DNA from: Streptococcus suis
GTDB lineage: Bacteria; Bacillota; Bacilli; Lactobacillales; Streptococcaceae
Direction: 5' to 3'
Assembly (NCBI RefSeq): GCF_002960445.1
Contig: NZ_POJD01000110.1
Span: forward strand, 1-64,000
Length of the DNA stretch: 64,000 nt
In this document: in pieces, positions 19,514 to 27,885 of the stretch
Position numbering within the stretch: position 1 is the stretch's first letter
Layout of the letters: each line of letters starts with the position of its first letter
The notes under the pieces: model-generated
Database searches by the model: none
What the model saw: only the letters and a program-made list of their open reading frames with translations
What the model was told of the DNA's origin: nothing
Program-made: the position numbers and the translations under genes

Positions 19514-20464
19514 ATGATTCAAGAAAAAGCAAGAAAGTTGATTGAAAAGGCGGTGGCGGATAGGGTCAGTGATATTTATCTGGTTCCTCGTGGTCAGGAC
19601 TACCAAGTCTATCATCGTATCATGGACGAACGGGAATTTGTGCAAGACCTGGCTGAGGTGGAAGTAACAGCCATCATCAGCCATTTCAAGTTCTTAGCAG
19701 GTTTAAATGTCGGTGAAAAACGCCGTAGCCAGCAGGGTTCCTGTGACTATGATTATGGGAACGGCGAGATTTCCCTGCGCCTATCAACTGTCGGAGATTA
19801 TCGTGGTAAGGAAAGCTTGGTTATCCGCCTGCTCTATGACAATGACAAGGAACTCAAGTTCTGGTTTGAGGCGGCCGAGCGGCTTGCAGAAGAAATCAAG
19901 GGACGAGGGCTCTATCTTTTTTCGGGTCCAGTCGGCTCTGGTAAGACCACACTTATGTACCATCTTGCCAGGCTGAAATTCCCAGATAAGCAGATTTTGA
20001 CCATCGAGGATCCTGTCGAAATCAAACAGGTGGATATGCTGCAACTCCAGCTCAATGAAGCCATCGGAGCCACCTACGACAATCTGATTAAACTGTCCCT
20101 CCGTCATCGACCGGACCTGCTTATTATCGGTGAAATTCGGGATGCGGAAACCGCTCGAGCAGTCATTCGAGCCAGCTTGACGGGAGCTACCGTTTTCTCA
20201 ACAGTTCATGCAAGGTCTATTTCAGGTGTCTATGCCCGTATGTTGGAACTGGGGGTCAGTCCTGAGGAGCTAAACAATGCCCTTCAAGGCATTGCCTATC
20301 AACGTTTGATCGGGGGAGGAGGTGTAGTGGATTTTGCAAACGAAAACTACCAAAACCATTCCGCAGACCAGTGGAATGAACAAATTGATCGCCTTTTTGC
20401 AGCAGGACATATCAGTCTTCGGCAGGCAGAAACAGAAAAAATTGCCCTTAGTTCGCCAGCGTAA
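19514..20464 (+). CDS. comGA: ComGA, competence pilus assembly ATPase
   Basis: A 316-residue PilT/GspE-type ATPase. Walker A is GPVGSGKTT near residues 138-146, with the Asp box and Walker B further on (LLIIGEIRDAETARA), and a conserved TVHARS segment. It powers assembly of the type IV-like transformation pilus at the membrane. First gene of comGA-GG, behind GAGGAGG and the ComX box. The 3' end overlaps the start of comGB. Confidence 0.95.
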   Translation: MIQEKARKLIEKAVADRVSDIYLVPRGQDYQVYHRIMDEREFVQDLAEVEVTAIISHFKFLAGLNVGEKRRSQQGSCDYDYGNGEISLRLSTVGDYRGKESLVIRLLYDNDKELKFWFEAAERLAEEIKGRGLYLFSGPVGSGKTTLMYHLARLKFPDKQILTIEDPVEIKQVDMLQLQLNEAIGATYDNLIKLSLRHRPDLLIIGEIRDAETARAVIRASLTGATVFSTVHARSISGVYARMLELGVSPEELNNALQGIAYQRLIGGGGVVDFANENYQNHSADQWNEQIDRLFAAGHISLRQAETEKIALSSPA

Positions 20465-21413
20465 GGTCATTGAACTGTTTAATAATCTCTTTGCCAGTGG
20501 TTTTCATCTGGGAGAGATTGTCGATTTTCTTAAGCGTAGTCAGCTTTTGGCAGACCCATATACACAAGTTTTATCCGATGGTCTTCTTGCAGGCAAACCT
20601 TTTTCAAGTTTGCTGGCGGATTTGCGGTTTTCAGATGCGGTGGTCACACAGGTGGCTCTGGCAGAAGTTCATGGTAATACCAGCCTGAGTTTGAGCCATA
20701 TCCAGTCCTATCTGGAAAATGTCAGCAAGGTTCGTAAAAAATTGATTGAGGTGGCGACCTATCCAGTTATCTTGCTTGGTTTTCTGCTTTTGATTATGCT
20801 TGGCTTGAAAAACTATCTTCTGCCCCAGTTGGAGGAAGGTAATGTAGCGACCACGCTGATTAATCATCTACCGACCATTTTTTTATCCCTCTGTGGTCTG
20901 AATTTGGTGGCTATCATGGCTAGTCTGGTTTGGTTTCGTAAATCAAACAAAATCAAGGCATTTTCCCGTTTGGCAGCTCTGCCATTTTTCGGAAAACTCA
21001 TCCAAACCTACCTGACGGCCTATTACGCCAGGGAGTGGGGGAGTTTGATTGGGCAAGGTCTGGACCTGCCGCAGATTGTGGGCCTGATGCAGGAGCAACA
21101 ATCGCAGCTCTTTCGGGAGATTGGCCAGGACCTGGAGCAGTCGCTATCAAATGGTCAGGATTTTCACGATCACATTAAGAATTACGCTTTTTTTAAGCGA
21201 GAGTTGAGTTTGATTGTCGAGTACGGTCAGGTCAAGTCCAAATTGGGGAGCGAGTTGATAGTCTATGCTGCTGAGTGTTGGGAGGATTTTTTCTCTCGGG
21301 TCAATAGAGCCATGCAGCTAATCCAACCGCTGGTTTTTCTCTTTGTGGCCCTAATGGTCGTTCTCATCTACGCAGCCATGTTGCTGCCGATTTATCAAAA
21401 TATGGAGTTATAA
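20376..21413 (+). CDS. comGB: ComGB, competence pilus membrane platform
   Basis: About 345 residues of the PilC/GspF family, with three main hydrophobic segments (near residues 125-150, 175-195 and 315-340). It anchors pilus assembly in the membrane. The start is uncertain: ATG 20376 or TTG 20385, both inside the end of comGA (overlap of about 80-90 bases) with only weak binding sites, as expected for coupled translation. Confidence 0.92.
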   Translation: MNKLIAFLQQDISVFGRQKQKKLPLVRQRKVIELFNNLFASGFHLGEIVDFLKRSQLLADPYTQVLSDGLLAGKPFSSLLADLRFSDAVVTQVALAEVHGNTSLSLSHIQSYLENVSKVRKKLIEVATYPVILLGFLLLIMLGLKNYLLPQLEEGNVATTLINHLPTIFLSLCGLNLVAIMASLVWFRKSNKIKAFSRLAALPFFGKLIQTYLTAYYAREWGSLIGQGLDLPQIVGLMQEQQSQLFREIGQDLEQSLSNGQDFHDHIKNYAFFKRELSLIVEYGQVKSKLGSELIVYAAECWEDFFSRVNRAMQLIQPLVFLFVALMVVLIYAAMLLPIYQNMEL

Positions 21414-21414
21414 A

Positions 21415-21696
21415 ATGAAAAAATTAATGAAATTGAAAAATAAAGCCTTCACATTGGTGGAAATGTTAGTAGTGCTTCTCATTGTTAGTGTGCTTCTGCT
21501 CCTATTTGTGCCTAATTTGAGCAAGCAAAAAGAAGCGATTAAGGAGTCAGGAGGTGCAGCGGTTGTTAAGGTTGTAGAAAGTCAGATGGAGCTCTATGAA
21601 TTAGAGCATGATAAGGAAGCGACGGTGGCAGACTTACAGGCGGCTGGCTATATTACTGAGAAACAAGCAGAAGAGTATGCTAAGGCGAAAAAATAA
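21415..21696 (+). CDS. comGC: ComGC, major competence pseudopilin
   Basis: A 93-residue prepilin. A short basic leader is cut by ComC before FTLVEMLVVLLIV (class III signal KAFTLVE), then a hydrophobic helix and a small C-terminal domain. It forms the main shaft of the transformation pilus. It overlaps comGD by 20 bases. Confidence 0.95.
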   Translation: MKKLMKLKNKAFTLVEMLVVLLIVSVLLLLFVPNLSKQKEAIKESGGAAVVKVVESQMELYELEHDKEATVADLQAAGYITEKQAEEYAKAKK

Positions 21697-22084
21697 GGCC
21701 TTCACTCTTCTAGAAAGCTTGCTGACCTTATTTGTTGTTAGTTTTTTAGCTGTCTCCCTGTCAGGAACAGTACAAACAGCTTTTAGATCTGTTCAAGAAG
21801 AGATTTTTCTCTGGGAATTTGAAGCCATCTATAAAGACAGCCAGAAATTGGCAGCTAGTTCTCACCAGTCAATTAGCTTGACTATCGGCGAACAAGAAGT
21901 GACAAATGGTCATCAGGCTGTAGAGGTGCCCAGAAACGTAAAAGTATTGGAAGAGAAGACCATCCAATTTGAAGAAAATGGAGGAAATTCCTCACTGTCT
22001 AACATTCGTTTTCGGCTTAGTCAAAAAATAGTCAAGTATCAATTATATATAGGGAGTGGTCGCTATAAGAAAACAGAAGAATAA
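21677..22084 (+). CDS. comGD: ComGD, minor competence pseudopilin
   Basis: 135 residues. The leader ends KAFTLLES, followed by the hydrophobic pilin helix (LLTLFVVSFLAVSLSG). Start ATG 21677 lies inside comGC; a longer in-frame start at 21608 would put 23 extra residues before the prepilin leader and is rejected. It overlaps comGE. Confidence 0.92.
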   Translation: MLRRKNKAFTLLESLLTLFVVSFLAVSLSGTVQTAFRSVQEEIFLWEFEAIYKDSQKLAASSHQSISLTIGEQEVTNGHQAVEVPRNVKVLEEKTIQFEENGGNSSLSNIRFRLSQKIVKYQLYIGSGRYKKTEE

Positions 22085-22349
22085 GGCTTATATCCTGCTA
22101 GAAAGTCTGGTTGCCCTTGCGACCCTAGTAACTATTTGCAGCTTGATTTTGACTGCGGTAGATACAGGTCGCAGGCGACAGGCTTGGGAATTGGAACAAC
22201 AGGAAGTTCTCAATCTAGCACAGATGGCTGTTCAGACCGAGCAAGATAGCCTAGCCTTAAACGGTGTTACAGTTCAGGTTCAACGAACAGTGGATAAGAT
22301 GATTGTTTTCCACGAGGGAAAGGAGGTTTTATCGGTTGTTAAAAAGTAA
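22056..22349 (+). CDS. comGE: ComGE, minor competence pseudopilin
   Basis: 97 residues. The prepilin-like leader ends KAYILLES, followed by a hydrophobic helix. The start is a GTG at 22056, inside comGD, with a weak GGGAG site. The tyrosine in place of the usual phenylalanine at the cleavage site is the only oddity. Confidence 0.88.
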   Translation: MVAIRKQKNKAYILLESLVALATLVTICSLILTAVDTGRRRQAWELEQQEVLNLAQMAVQTEQDSLALNGVTVQVQRTVDKMIVFHEGKEVLSVVKK

Positions 22350-22770
22350 AATTCCTGCCTTTACTCTCCTGGAATGCTTGGTAGCCTTAGTCATCCTTTC
22401 AGGTAGCCTTTTGGTCTTTGAAGGCTTGTCAAAACTGCTGGTCCAAGAAGCGCATTACCAAAGGCATACCATACAGAAGGAATGGCAGGTCTTTTCTAGC
22501 CAGTTGCGGTCGGAGTGGGACCAGGCGGACTTGGTCAAGGTTGAAAATGGCAAGGTCTATGTAGACAAGGCTGGTCAGGCTTTGGCCTTTGGTAAGTCAC
22601 GGTCGGATGATTTTCGGAAAACAAATGACAGGGGACAGGGCTATCAGCCCATGCTCTATCAGGTGGACAGCGCAGCCATTTCCCAAGAAAACCAGCTGGT
22701 GCGCATCGACTTTAGCTTTAAAAACGGGGAGGAGCGGACCTTTATCTATGCTTTTAAAGAAAAAGGTTAG
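22336..22770 (+). CDS. comGF: ComGF, minor competence pseudopilin
   Basis: 144 residues. The leader ends PAFTLLECLVALVIL, followed by a soluble domain. I choose TTG 22336 because GAAAGGAGG lies 8 bases before it and the leader then has normal length. Another in-frame TTG at 22303 gives 11 more residues and overlaps that binding site. The gene overlaps both neighbours. Confidence 0.9.
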   Translation: MLKSKIPAFTLLECLVALVILSGSLLVFEGLSKLLVQEAHYQRHTIQKEWQVFSSQLRSEWDQADLVKVENGKVYVDKAGQALAFGKSRSDDFRKTNDRGQGYQPMLYQVDSAAISQENQLVRIDFSFKNGEERTFIYAFKEKG

Positions 22771-23263
22771 GGCTGGCATCCTGCTCTATGCCCTCTTGAT
22801 GCTGGCAGTCTTTAGTCTCTTGCTCCAGTTTTATATCCACCGCCAAGAAGCCGAAAGTCGCTTAGTTCAGGTTGCGAGGCAAGAAACGACGGCCTACATC
22901 ATGGCTCAGATGGTCTTGGACCAAGTCGAAGAGGACTTGCAAGAGCGTCAAGCGGTTGCTAAGGAGGAAGCTAGCCAAACAGATGAAAGGAAGGAAGATG
23001 ACATAGTCGTTAGCGAGACTGTTGAGAAGAAGGAAGTAAAGGAGGCTCAATCAACTAAAGAAAGTCAAGAAACGATAGAAAAACCAGCTCAAACGAGTGT
23101 TAAGAAAAAGGAGGAAGGTAAACTGATAGAAGATAGGGGAACTATGTTATTTCAACAGGGTCAGGCTAGTTATCATGTTAAAAATCAACAAGTGTCAGTG
23201 TTGGTAGTATTAAGGGACGGAAGAGAGTATCGCTATCAATTTGGAATGAAAAGCCGAGATTGA
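22748..23263 (+). CDS. comGG: ComGG, minor competence pilus protein
   Basis: 171 residues. It has a short basic leader and a hydrophobic helix (GILLYALLMLAVFSLLL), but no FTLxE cleavage motif, as is usual for ComGG. Residues about 60-125 are a charged K/E/Q/T-rich stretch that makes this protein longer than I expect for streptococcal ComGG. The start ATG 22748 lies in the end of comGF. Normally comYH follows; here the gene ends the operon and foreign genes begin. Confidence 0.88.
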   Translation: MLLKKKVRAGILLYALLMLAVFSLLLQFYIHRQEAESRLVQVARQETTAYIMAQMVLDQVEEDLQERQAVAKEEASQTDERKEDDIVVSETVEKKEVKEAQSTKESQETIEKPAQTSVKKKEEGKLIEDRGTMLFQQGQASYHVKNQQVSVLVVLRDGREYRYQFGMKSRD

Positions 23264-23361
23264 TTGAATAAAAAGTCTATTGCACCTTGCTTTCTCGCAA
23301 AAAGAGATAAAGGATATCTGTAGTCAATCCATACTGTTAGTGTGTGATGCAAGGTATTTTA

Positions 23362-23415
23362 CAACCGCACTTTATCGGTAGTCTTCTATTACCGTTAAAA
23401 GTGTGGTTTGTTTTT
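23362..23415 (+). terminator. Terminator after comGG
   Basis: CAACCGCACTTT (23362-23373) pairs with AAAAGTGTGGTTTG (23397-23410), with an inner pair CGGTA/TTACCG, then TTTTT. Confidence 0.75.
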
Positions 23416-23442
23416 AGTAAGTTGATTTCAGCGAAAAAGTAT

Positions 23443-23472
23443 TTGAAAACACCTAAGGAAATATGTTATAAT
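23443..23472 (+). promoter_or_regulatory. Promoter of the GH25 protein gene
   Basis: TTGAAA (23443-23448), 18-base spacer, extended -10 TGTTATAAT (23464-23472). The leader is about 25 bases with an AGGAG site. Confidence 0.75.
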
Positions 23473-23501
23473 GACTTTGAATTCATAATAGGAGATGACG
23501 A

Positions 23502-25577
23502 ATGAGAAGCAAATATATAAAAAGTTTAGGACTCGGAGCTACTTGTTTACTAACGATGACTTTACCTGTTGCAGCAAACACTACTGAAACAAGTCAAAGT
23601 TCGGCTGTGTCGGAAACACAAGTTTCTACTACAGAGGCGACAAGTTCAGAAGTCTCAACGGTTGCAGAATCGAGTACAAATTCCTCAACTCAGGCTCAGA
23701 CTGAGACCAGCACAGTTGCAACAGAAGAACCGAGAATTTCATTCCGATCAGTACCGGATACTGAAGAGGGTGCTGCTACTGAAGAAAGTTCAACAACAAG
23801 CAGTTCAACCTCAATAACTGCAACTCAGCCAGAGGCTACAACAGTTACACAAGCAACCGTTGAGCAGGCTTTGTATCGTCTCTATCAGCCGGACTTGCGT
23901 GTCCACCTGTATACGAAGGATGCAAATGAATATGCTGTTCTAGCAGGTCGTGGTTGGAGACAAGAAGGTGAGGCATGGAGATTTGTTTCAAATCAGGGAG
24001 AGCCGGTTTACCGTCTCTATCAACCGGATTTGCGTGTCCATCTGTATACGAAGGATGCCAACGAATATGCTGTCCTAGCAGGTCGTGGTTGGCGGCAAGA
24101 GGGAGAAGCCTTCCGTTCTCACGGCAATATTCCGGTTTACCGTCTCTATCAACCGGATTTGCGTGTCCATCTGTATACGAAGGATGCTAACGAATATGCT
24201 GTTCTAGCAGGTCGTGGTTGGAGACAGGAAGGGATTGCCTTCTACGGACTAGGAAGTGCAGGAAGTTCAAGTGCTCCAAACACACCTGCAGCTCCACAAG
24301 TTGAAAAGAAACCAACAGGAACTGTAAGTATTCAGAATAAGAATTCTCAAAACGGGAATTTTGATATCATTGTATCAAACGTTGATAGTCCATTAGGTGT
24401 TAGCAGTGTTCTTGTACCAGTATGGTCAGATGAAAAAGGCCAAGATGACTTAGTTTGGTACGAAGCTGCAAGACAGGCAGATGGAAGCTATAAAGTATCT
24501 GTCCAATCCAAAAACCATGGCTATAGCACTGGAGTCTATCAGGTTCATTTGTATCTTGTACAAACGGATGGGACAAAAATTGGTGTTTCTCCTTCTACCA
24601 CAACTACAGTAGAAATAAAGGATACCGTTCCAAAAGCTACGGTTAGAATTGAGAATATTGACAGAACCTATGGTTTCTTTGATGTTCGTATCACAGATTT
24701 ATATGTTCCTAAAGGTATTGAATCCATCCAGGCATCTGTCTGGGCAGATGTTAGTGGTCAAAATGATGTCCAGCATTATGAAGCGACAAAGCAATCTGAT
24801 GGAAGTTATCTTGTACCCGTTCGAATCAGTAATCATAACTATGAACAAGGAAATTACAGCATCTCCTTATCCATAACTAGTCAGGGGCAAAAGCATAATG
24901 TTGCCCAAGCTAATGCCTCGATTAGTTATACGAAATCAGAGATTCCTAGATTTATCGATGTAAGTAGCCATAATGGAACCTTGTCGGTAGCTGACTACAA
25001 AACCTTGGCTGCCAATGGTATTTCAGGTGTTGTCGTTAAACTATCAGAGGCTGTAAGTTATTTAAATCCTTATGCAGAAGGGCAGGTGAAAAATGCCTTA
25101 GCTGCAGGTCTCAAGGTTTCTGTTTATCACTATTCGCACTTCACGAGCAAGGAAGAGGCTAAAGCAGAGGCGCAATATTTTGTAGCTGCAGCCAAGAAAC
25201 TCGGGCTTCCAACAAGTACTCTAATGGTTAATGATATTGAAGAGCATGCCACTCGTAAGAATATCAATGAAAACATGAAGGCTTGGGAAGAAGAGATGCG
25301 TCACTTAGGCTATTCAAATCTCATTCACTATACTGGAGCTAGTTGGCTTGATGATAATTCTCTAGGAGTAGTTGGCCCGATTCAAACCAGTCAATTTGGA
25401 ATGAGTAATTTCTGGGTAGCGCAATATCCATACTCTACTATGACCCCTGCACAAGCAATGTCTATGTCTCTACACGCACGGACAGCAGCATGGCAGTATA
25501 CATCTAAGGCGGAATTGTTGCCAGGACGTTCCTTCTTTGATGTGAATTTAGATTATACAAATCGATTTACTAAGTAG
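23502..25577 (+). CDS. Secreted GH25 muramidase with DUF5648 repeats
   Basis: A 691-residue secreted protein. Signal peptide 1-25 (cut after PVAA); a Ser/Thr-rich linker to about 122; three near-identical 42-residue DUF5648-type repeats (about 125-250; core YRLYQPDLRVHLYTKDANE); two Bsp-like beta domains (about 266-373 and 375-476); then a GH25 lysozyme domain (about 483-690) with catalytic acids in FIDVSSHN and NDIEEHA. GH25 enzymes cut MurNAc-GlcNAc bonds in peptidoglycan. There is no LPXTG motif or membrane anchor, so the repeats probably hold it on the surface. First gene of the inserted region, transcribed alone. Confidence 0.9.
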   Translation: MRSKYIKSLGLGATCLLTMTLPVAANTTETSQSSAVSETQVSTTEATSSEVSTVAESSTNSSTQAQTETSTVATEEPRISFRSVPDTEEGAATEESSTTSSSTSITATQPEATTVTQATVEQALYRLYQPDLRVHLYTKDANEYAVLAGRGWRQEGEAWRFVSNQGEPVYRLYQPDLRVHLYTKDANEYAVLAGRGWRQEGEAFRSHGNIPVYRLYQPDLRVHLYTKDANEYAVLAGRGWRQEGIAFYGLGSAGSSSAPNTPAAPQVEKKPTGTVSIQNKNSQNGNFDIIVSNVDSPLGVSSVLVPVWSDEKGQDDLVWYEAARQADGSYKVSVQSKNHGYSTGVYQVHLYLVQTDGTKIGVSPSTTTTVEIKDTVPKATVRIENIDRTYGFFDVRITDLYVPKGIESIQASVWADVSGQNDVQHYEATKQSDGSYLVPVRISNHNYEQGNYSISLSITSQGQKHNVAQANASISYTKSEIPRFIDVSSHNGTLSVADYKTLAANGISGVVVKLSEAVSYLNPYAEGQVKNALAAGLKVSVYHYSHFTSKEEAKAEAQYFVAAAKKLGLPTSTLMVNDIEEHATRKNINENMKAWEEEMRHLGYSNLIHYTGASWLDDNSLGVVGPIQTSQFGMSNFWVAQYPYSTMTPAQAMSMSLHARTAAWQYTSKAELLPGRSFFDVNLDYTNRFTK
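23873..24250 (+). repeat. Three tandem DUF5648 coding repeats
   Basis: Three copies of a roughly 130-base unit inside the GH25 gene, starting near 23873, 24005 and 24137. They share long identical runs such as CATCTGTATACGAAGGATGC. The near-identity at DNA level, including third positions, indicates recent duplication or gene conversion. Confidence 0.9.
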
Positions 25578-25598
25578 GAATGATTCCTGATTATATAT

Positions 25599-25655
25599 AG
25601 CTCCACGGTTTCTGTGATGGATGTTTTCATTATCGGAACTAGTGGAGCTTTTATT
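25599..25655 (+). terminator. Terminator of the GH25 gene
   Basis: AGCTCCAC (25599-25606) pairs with GTGGAGCT (25642-25649), followed by TTTATTG, with a large loop. Confidence 0.65.
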
Positions 25656-25696
25656 GTGTCTATGCATTGCGCTCCCTTACTAGCGACAGTGTTATA

Positions 25697-25725
25697 TTGC
25701 AAGCAGCGTTAATTAAGTGTATAAT
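25697..25725 (+). promoter_or_regulatory. Promoter of the polysaccharide export operon
   Basis: TTGCAA (25697-25702), 17-base spacer, extended TGTATAAT (-10 at 25720-25725). The leader of about 100 bases holds an inverted repeat GTTCTATA (25753-25760) / TATAGAAC (25801-25808) enclosing a smaller TGAGA/TCTCA hairpin just before the ribosome binding site. A second TATAAT at 25812-25817 lies too close to the start to be likely. Confidence 0.7.
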
Positions 25726-25832
25726 GTAGTGAGTTCGCTTTAGAAAAAACTTGTTCTATAGTGGGAATTGAGATGTGTTTTTCTCAGAGGAATAGGATTT
25801 TATAGAACTGTTATAATCGAAAGGAAAAAGGT

Positions 25833-26636
25833 ATGGATTTATTTTCCACAAAAAATCGAATTCTTTTAAAAGAATTGATTAAAACAGACTTTAAATTACG
25901 CTATCAAGGGTCGGTAATTGGCTATCTTTGGTCAATTCTAAAGCCCTTGATGTTGTTTGCTATTATGTACGTTGTTTTCATTCACTTTCTAAGATTAGGT
26001 AGCGATGTTCCGCATTTTCCGGTTGCCTTATTGTTAGGGAATGTTATCTGGTCCTTCTTTTCAGAGGCCACCAATATGGGAATGGTTTCCATTGTTACAC
26101 GTGGAGACTTATTGAGGAAGTTAAACTTTTCTAAGGAGATTATAGTGCTCTCTTCAGTATTTGGTGCGGCAATCAATTTCTCCATCAATTTATTAGTTGT
26201 GTTGATTTTTTCTCTATTTAATGGTGTACAGTTCACATGGACGGTTGTGATGGCTCTCCCTCTATTTGTTGAGCTCTTTTTGTTGGCGACAGGGATTGCT
26301 TTGATACTCTCTACCCTCTTTGTTCGTTTTCGTGACTTAGCACAAATTTGGGAAGTGGTGATGCAGGCAGGGATGTATGCAACCCCAATTATCTACTCCC
26401 TATCGTTTGTGATGGACCAGAGCGTATTGGCAGCTAAGTTGATGATGCTAAATCCGATGGCTCAAATTATTCAAGATATGCGCTATTTTGTTATCGACAA
26501 AGCCAATTTGCCTGTTTGGCAGGTTATTAACAATAAGGTGATTGTGCTGATACCATATCTCATCCCTCTAATCGTCTTTGCAATTGGGGTGACTGTGTTT
26601 GGAAAATATTCTAAGAAATTTGCGGAGATTCTCTAA
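25833..26636 (+). CDS. Polysaccharide ABC exporter permease (RgpC/Wzm-like)
   Basis: A 267-residue ABC-2 type permease with about six membrane segments and the family N-terminus (LIKTDFKLRYQGSVIGYLWS). With the next gene's ATPase it should export a lipid-linked polysaccharide across the membrane, as RgpCD, GacDE and TagGH do. The start follows AAAGGAAAAAGG. Its stop overlaps the next ATG by one base. Whether it carries a rhamnan, teichoic acid or another polymer cannot be told from the permease alone; the RgpF-like neighbour favours rhamnan-type glycan. Confidence 0.9.
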   Translation: MDLFSTKNRILLKELIKTDFKLRYQGSVIGYLWSILKPLMLFAIMYVVFIHFLRLGSDVPHFPVALLLGNVIWSFFSEATNMGMVSIVTRGDLLRKLNFSKEIIVLSSVFGAAINFSINLLVVLIFSLFNGVQFTWTVVMALPLFVELFLLATGIALILSTLFVRFRDLAQIWEVVMQAGMYATPIIYSLSFVMDQSVLAAKLMMLNPMAQIIQDMRYFVIDKANLPVWQVINNKVIVLIPYLIPLIVFAIGVTVFGKYSKKFAEIL

Positions 26637-27874
26637 TGACAGAAAAAAATATTGCAGTAAAGGTTGATCATGTCAGTAAGTTTTTTAAATTGCCGACAGA
26701 AGCTAGTCAGAGTCTGCGTACAACCATGGTCAATCGTTTTAAAGGAATCAAGGGTTACAAAGAGCAGCATGTATTGAAGGATATTTCTTTTGAGGTTGAA
26801 AAAGGTGACTTCTTTGGAATTTTAGGGCGAAATGGATCAGGTAAATCAACCCTTTTAAAAATTATTTCACAGATTTATGTTCCAGAACACGGGACAGTGA
26901 CAGTAAATGGAAAATTGGTTTCTTTTATTGAACTTGGAGTTGGTTTCAATCCTGAATTAACAGGGCGTGAGAATGTGTACCTAAATGGCGCTCTTCTTGG
27001 TTTTTCACGTGAAGAAATTGATGCCATGTATGATGATATCGTTGATTTTGCAGAATTACGTGAATTCATGAACCAAAAACTTAAAAACTATTCGAGCGGG
27101 ATGCAGGTTCGTCTAGCGTTTTCTGTAGCCATCAAGGCGCAAGGAGATGTTCTCATCTTGGATGAAGTGTTGGCGGTGGGCGATGAAGCCTTCCAAAGAA
27201 AATGTAACGATTATTTCCAAGAACGGAAGAGAAGCGGAAAGACAACCATTCTGGTTACCCATGATATGGGTGCAGTTAAGAAATATTGCAACAAGGCCGT
27301 CTTGATTGAACATGGCTTGGTAAAGGCTATTGGAAACCCAGAAAATGTGGCCAATCAATATAGTTTTGACAATACTGTAACAGTTCAACAAGAACATTTA
27401 GAGGAAGAAAAAGGCGTAGATTCGGAATCCGCAGAAGCAAAAGAAGTGCAATTGGTTGAGAATTTTAAGTTGGATTTATTAAGTCCAAACCAGATTTCCC
27501 CTAAAGATACCATTCATTTTAGAATGGAATATACTGTTTTACAAGATATTGAGACCTATATGGCACTCTCTCTGACAGATATTGACCGCAACATTTGGAT
27601 TTATAATGATAATTCAATGAACCAACTACAATCAGGGAAAGGCAAAAAAGTAGTAAACTACTCTTGTTCATTGCCTAATGTTAATGATTTGAAACTAAAG
27701 TTGGAAGTCACGGTGCGTGATAAAGACGGTAAGATGCTGGCTTTTTCAGATGCGACGCAGACACCGATTATCATGGTGAATCGAACAGATATTGCACCAG
27801 ATGATATTTCAGCTTTAGATTCAGCAAGTGGTCTCATTCAACGAAATGGTAACTGGACTTTTGAAAATAACTAG
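26636..27874 (+). CDS. Polysaccharide ABC exporter ATPase with Wzt-type tail
   Basis: A 412-residue ATPase partner of the preceding permease. Walker A is GRNGSGKST near residue 63, the signature is YSSGMQVRL, and Walker B is LILDEVLAVGDE, the hallmark set of polysaccharide/teichoic acid exporters (RgpD, Wzt, TagH). Residues from about 265 to 412 form an extra C-terminal domain like the carbohydrate-binding domain of Wzt, which in known cases reads the end of the finished polymer. That suggests the exported glycan carries a specific cap. Confidence 0.9.
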   Translation: MTEKNIAVKVDHVSKFFKLPTEASQSLRTTMVNRFKGIKGYKEQHVLKDISFEVEKGDFFGILGRNGSGKSTLLKIISQIYVPEHGTVTVNGKLVSFIELGVGFNPELTGRENVYLNGALLGFSREEIDAMYDDIVDFAELREFMNQKLKNYSSGMQVRLAFSVAIKAQGDVLILDEVLAVGDEAFQRKCNDYFQERKRSGKTTILVTHDMGAVKKYCNKAVLIEHGLVKAIGNPENVANQYSFDNTVTVQQEHLEEEKGVDSESAEAKEVQLVENFKLDLLSPNQISPKDTIHFRMEYTVLQDIETYMALSLTDIDRNIWIYNDNSMNQLQSGKGKKVVNYSCSLPNVNDLKLKLEVTVRDKDGKMLAFSDATQTPIIMVNRTDIAPDDISALDSASGLIQRNGNWTFENN

Positions 27875-27885
27875 ATAGAGGATGA

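Noticed and set aside
25812..25817. TATAAT as promoter for the glycan exporter
   Set aside because: No -35 and the transcript would start inside the ribosome binding site; the promoter at 25697-25725 is much better.
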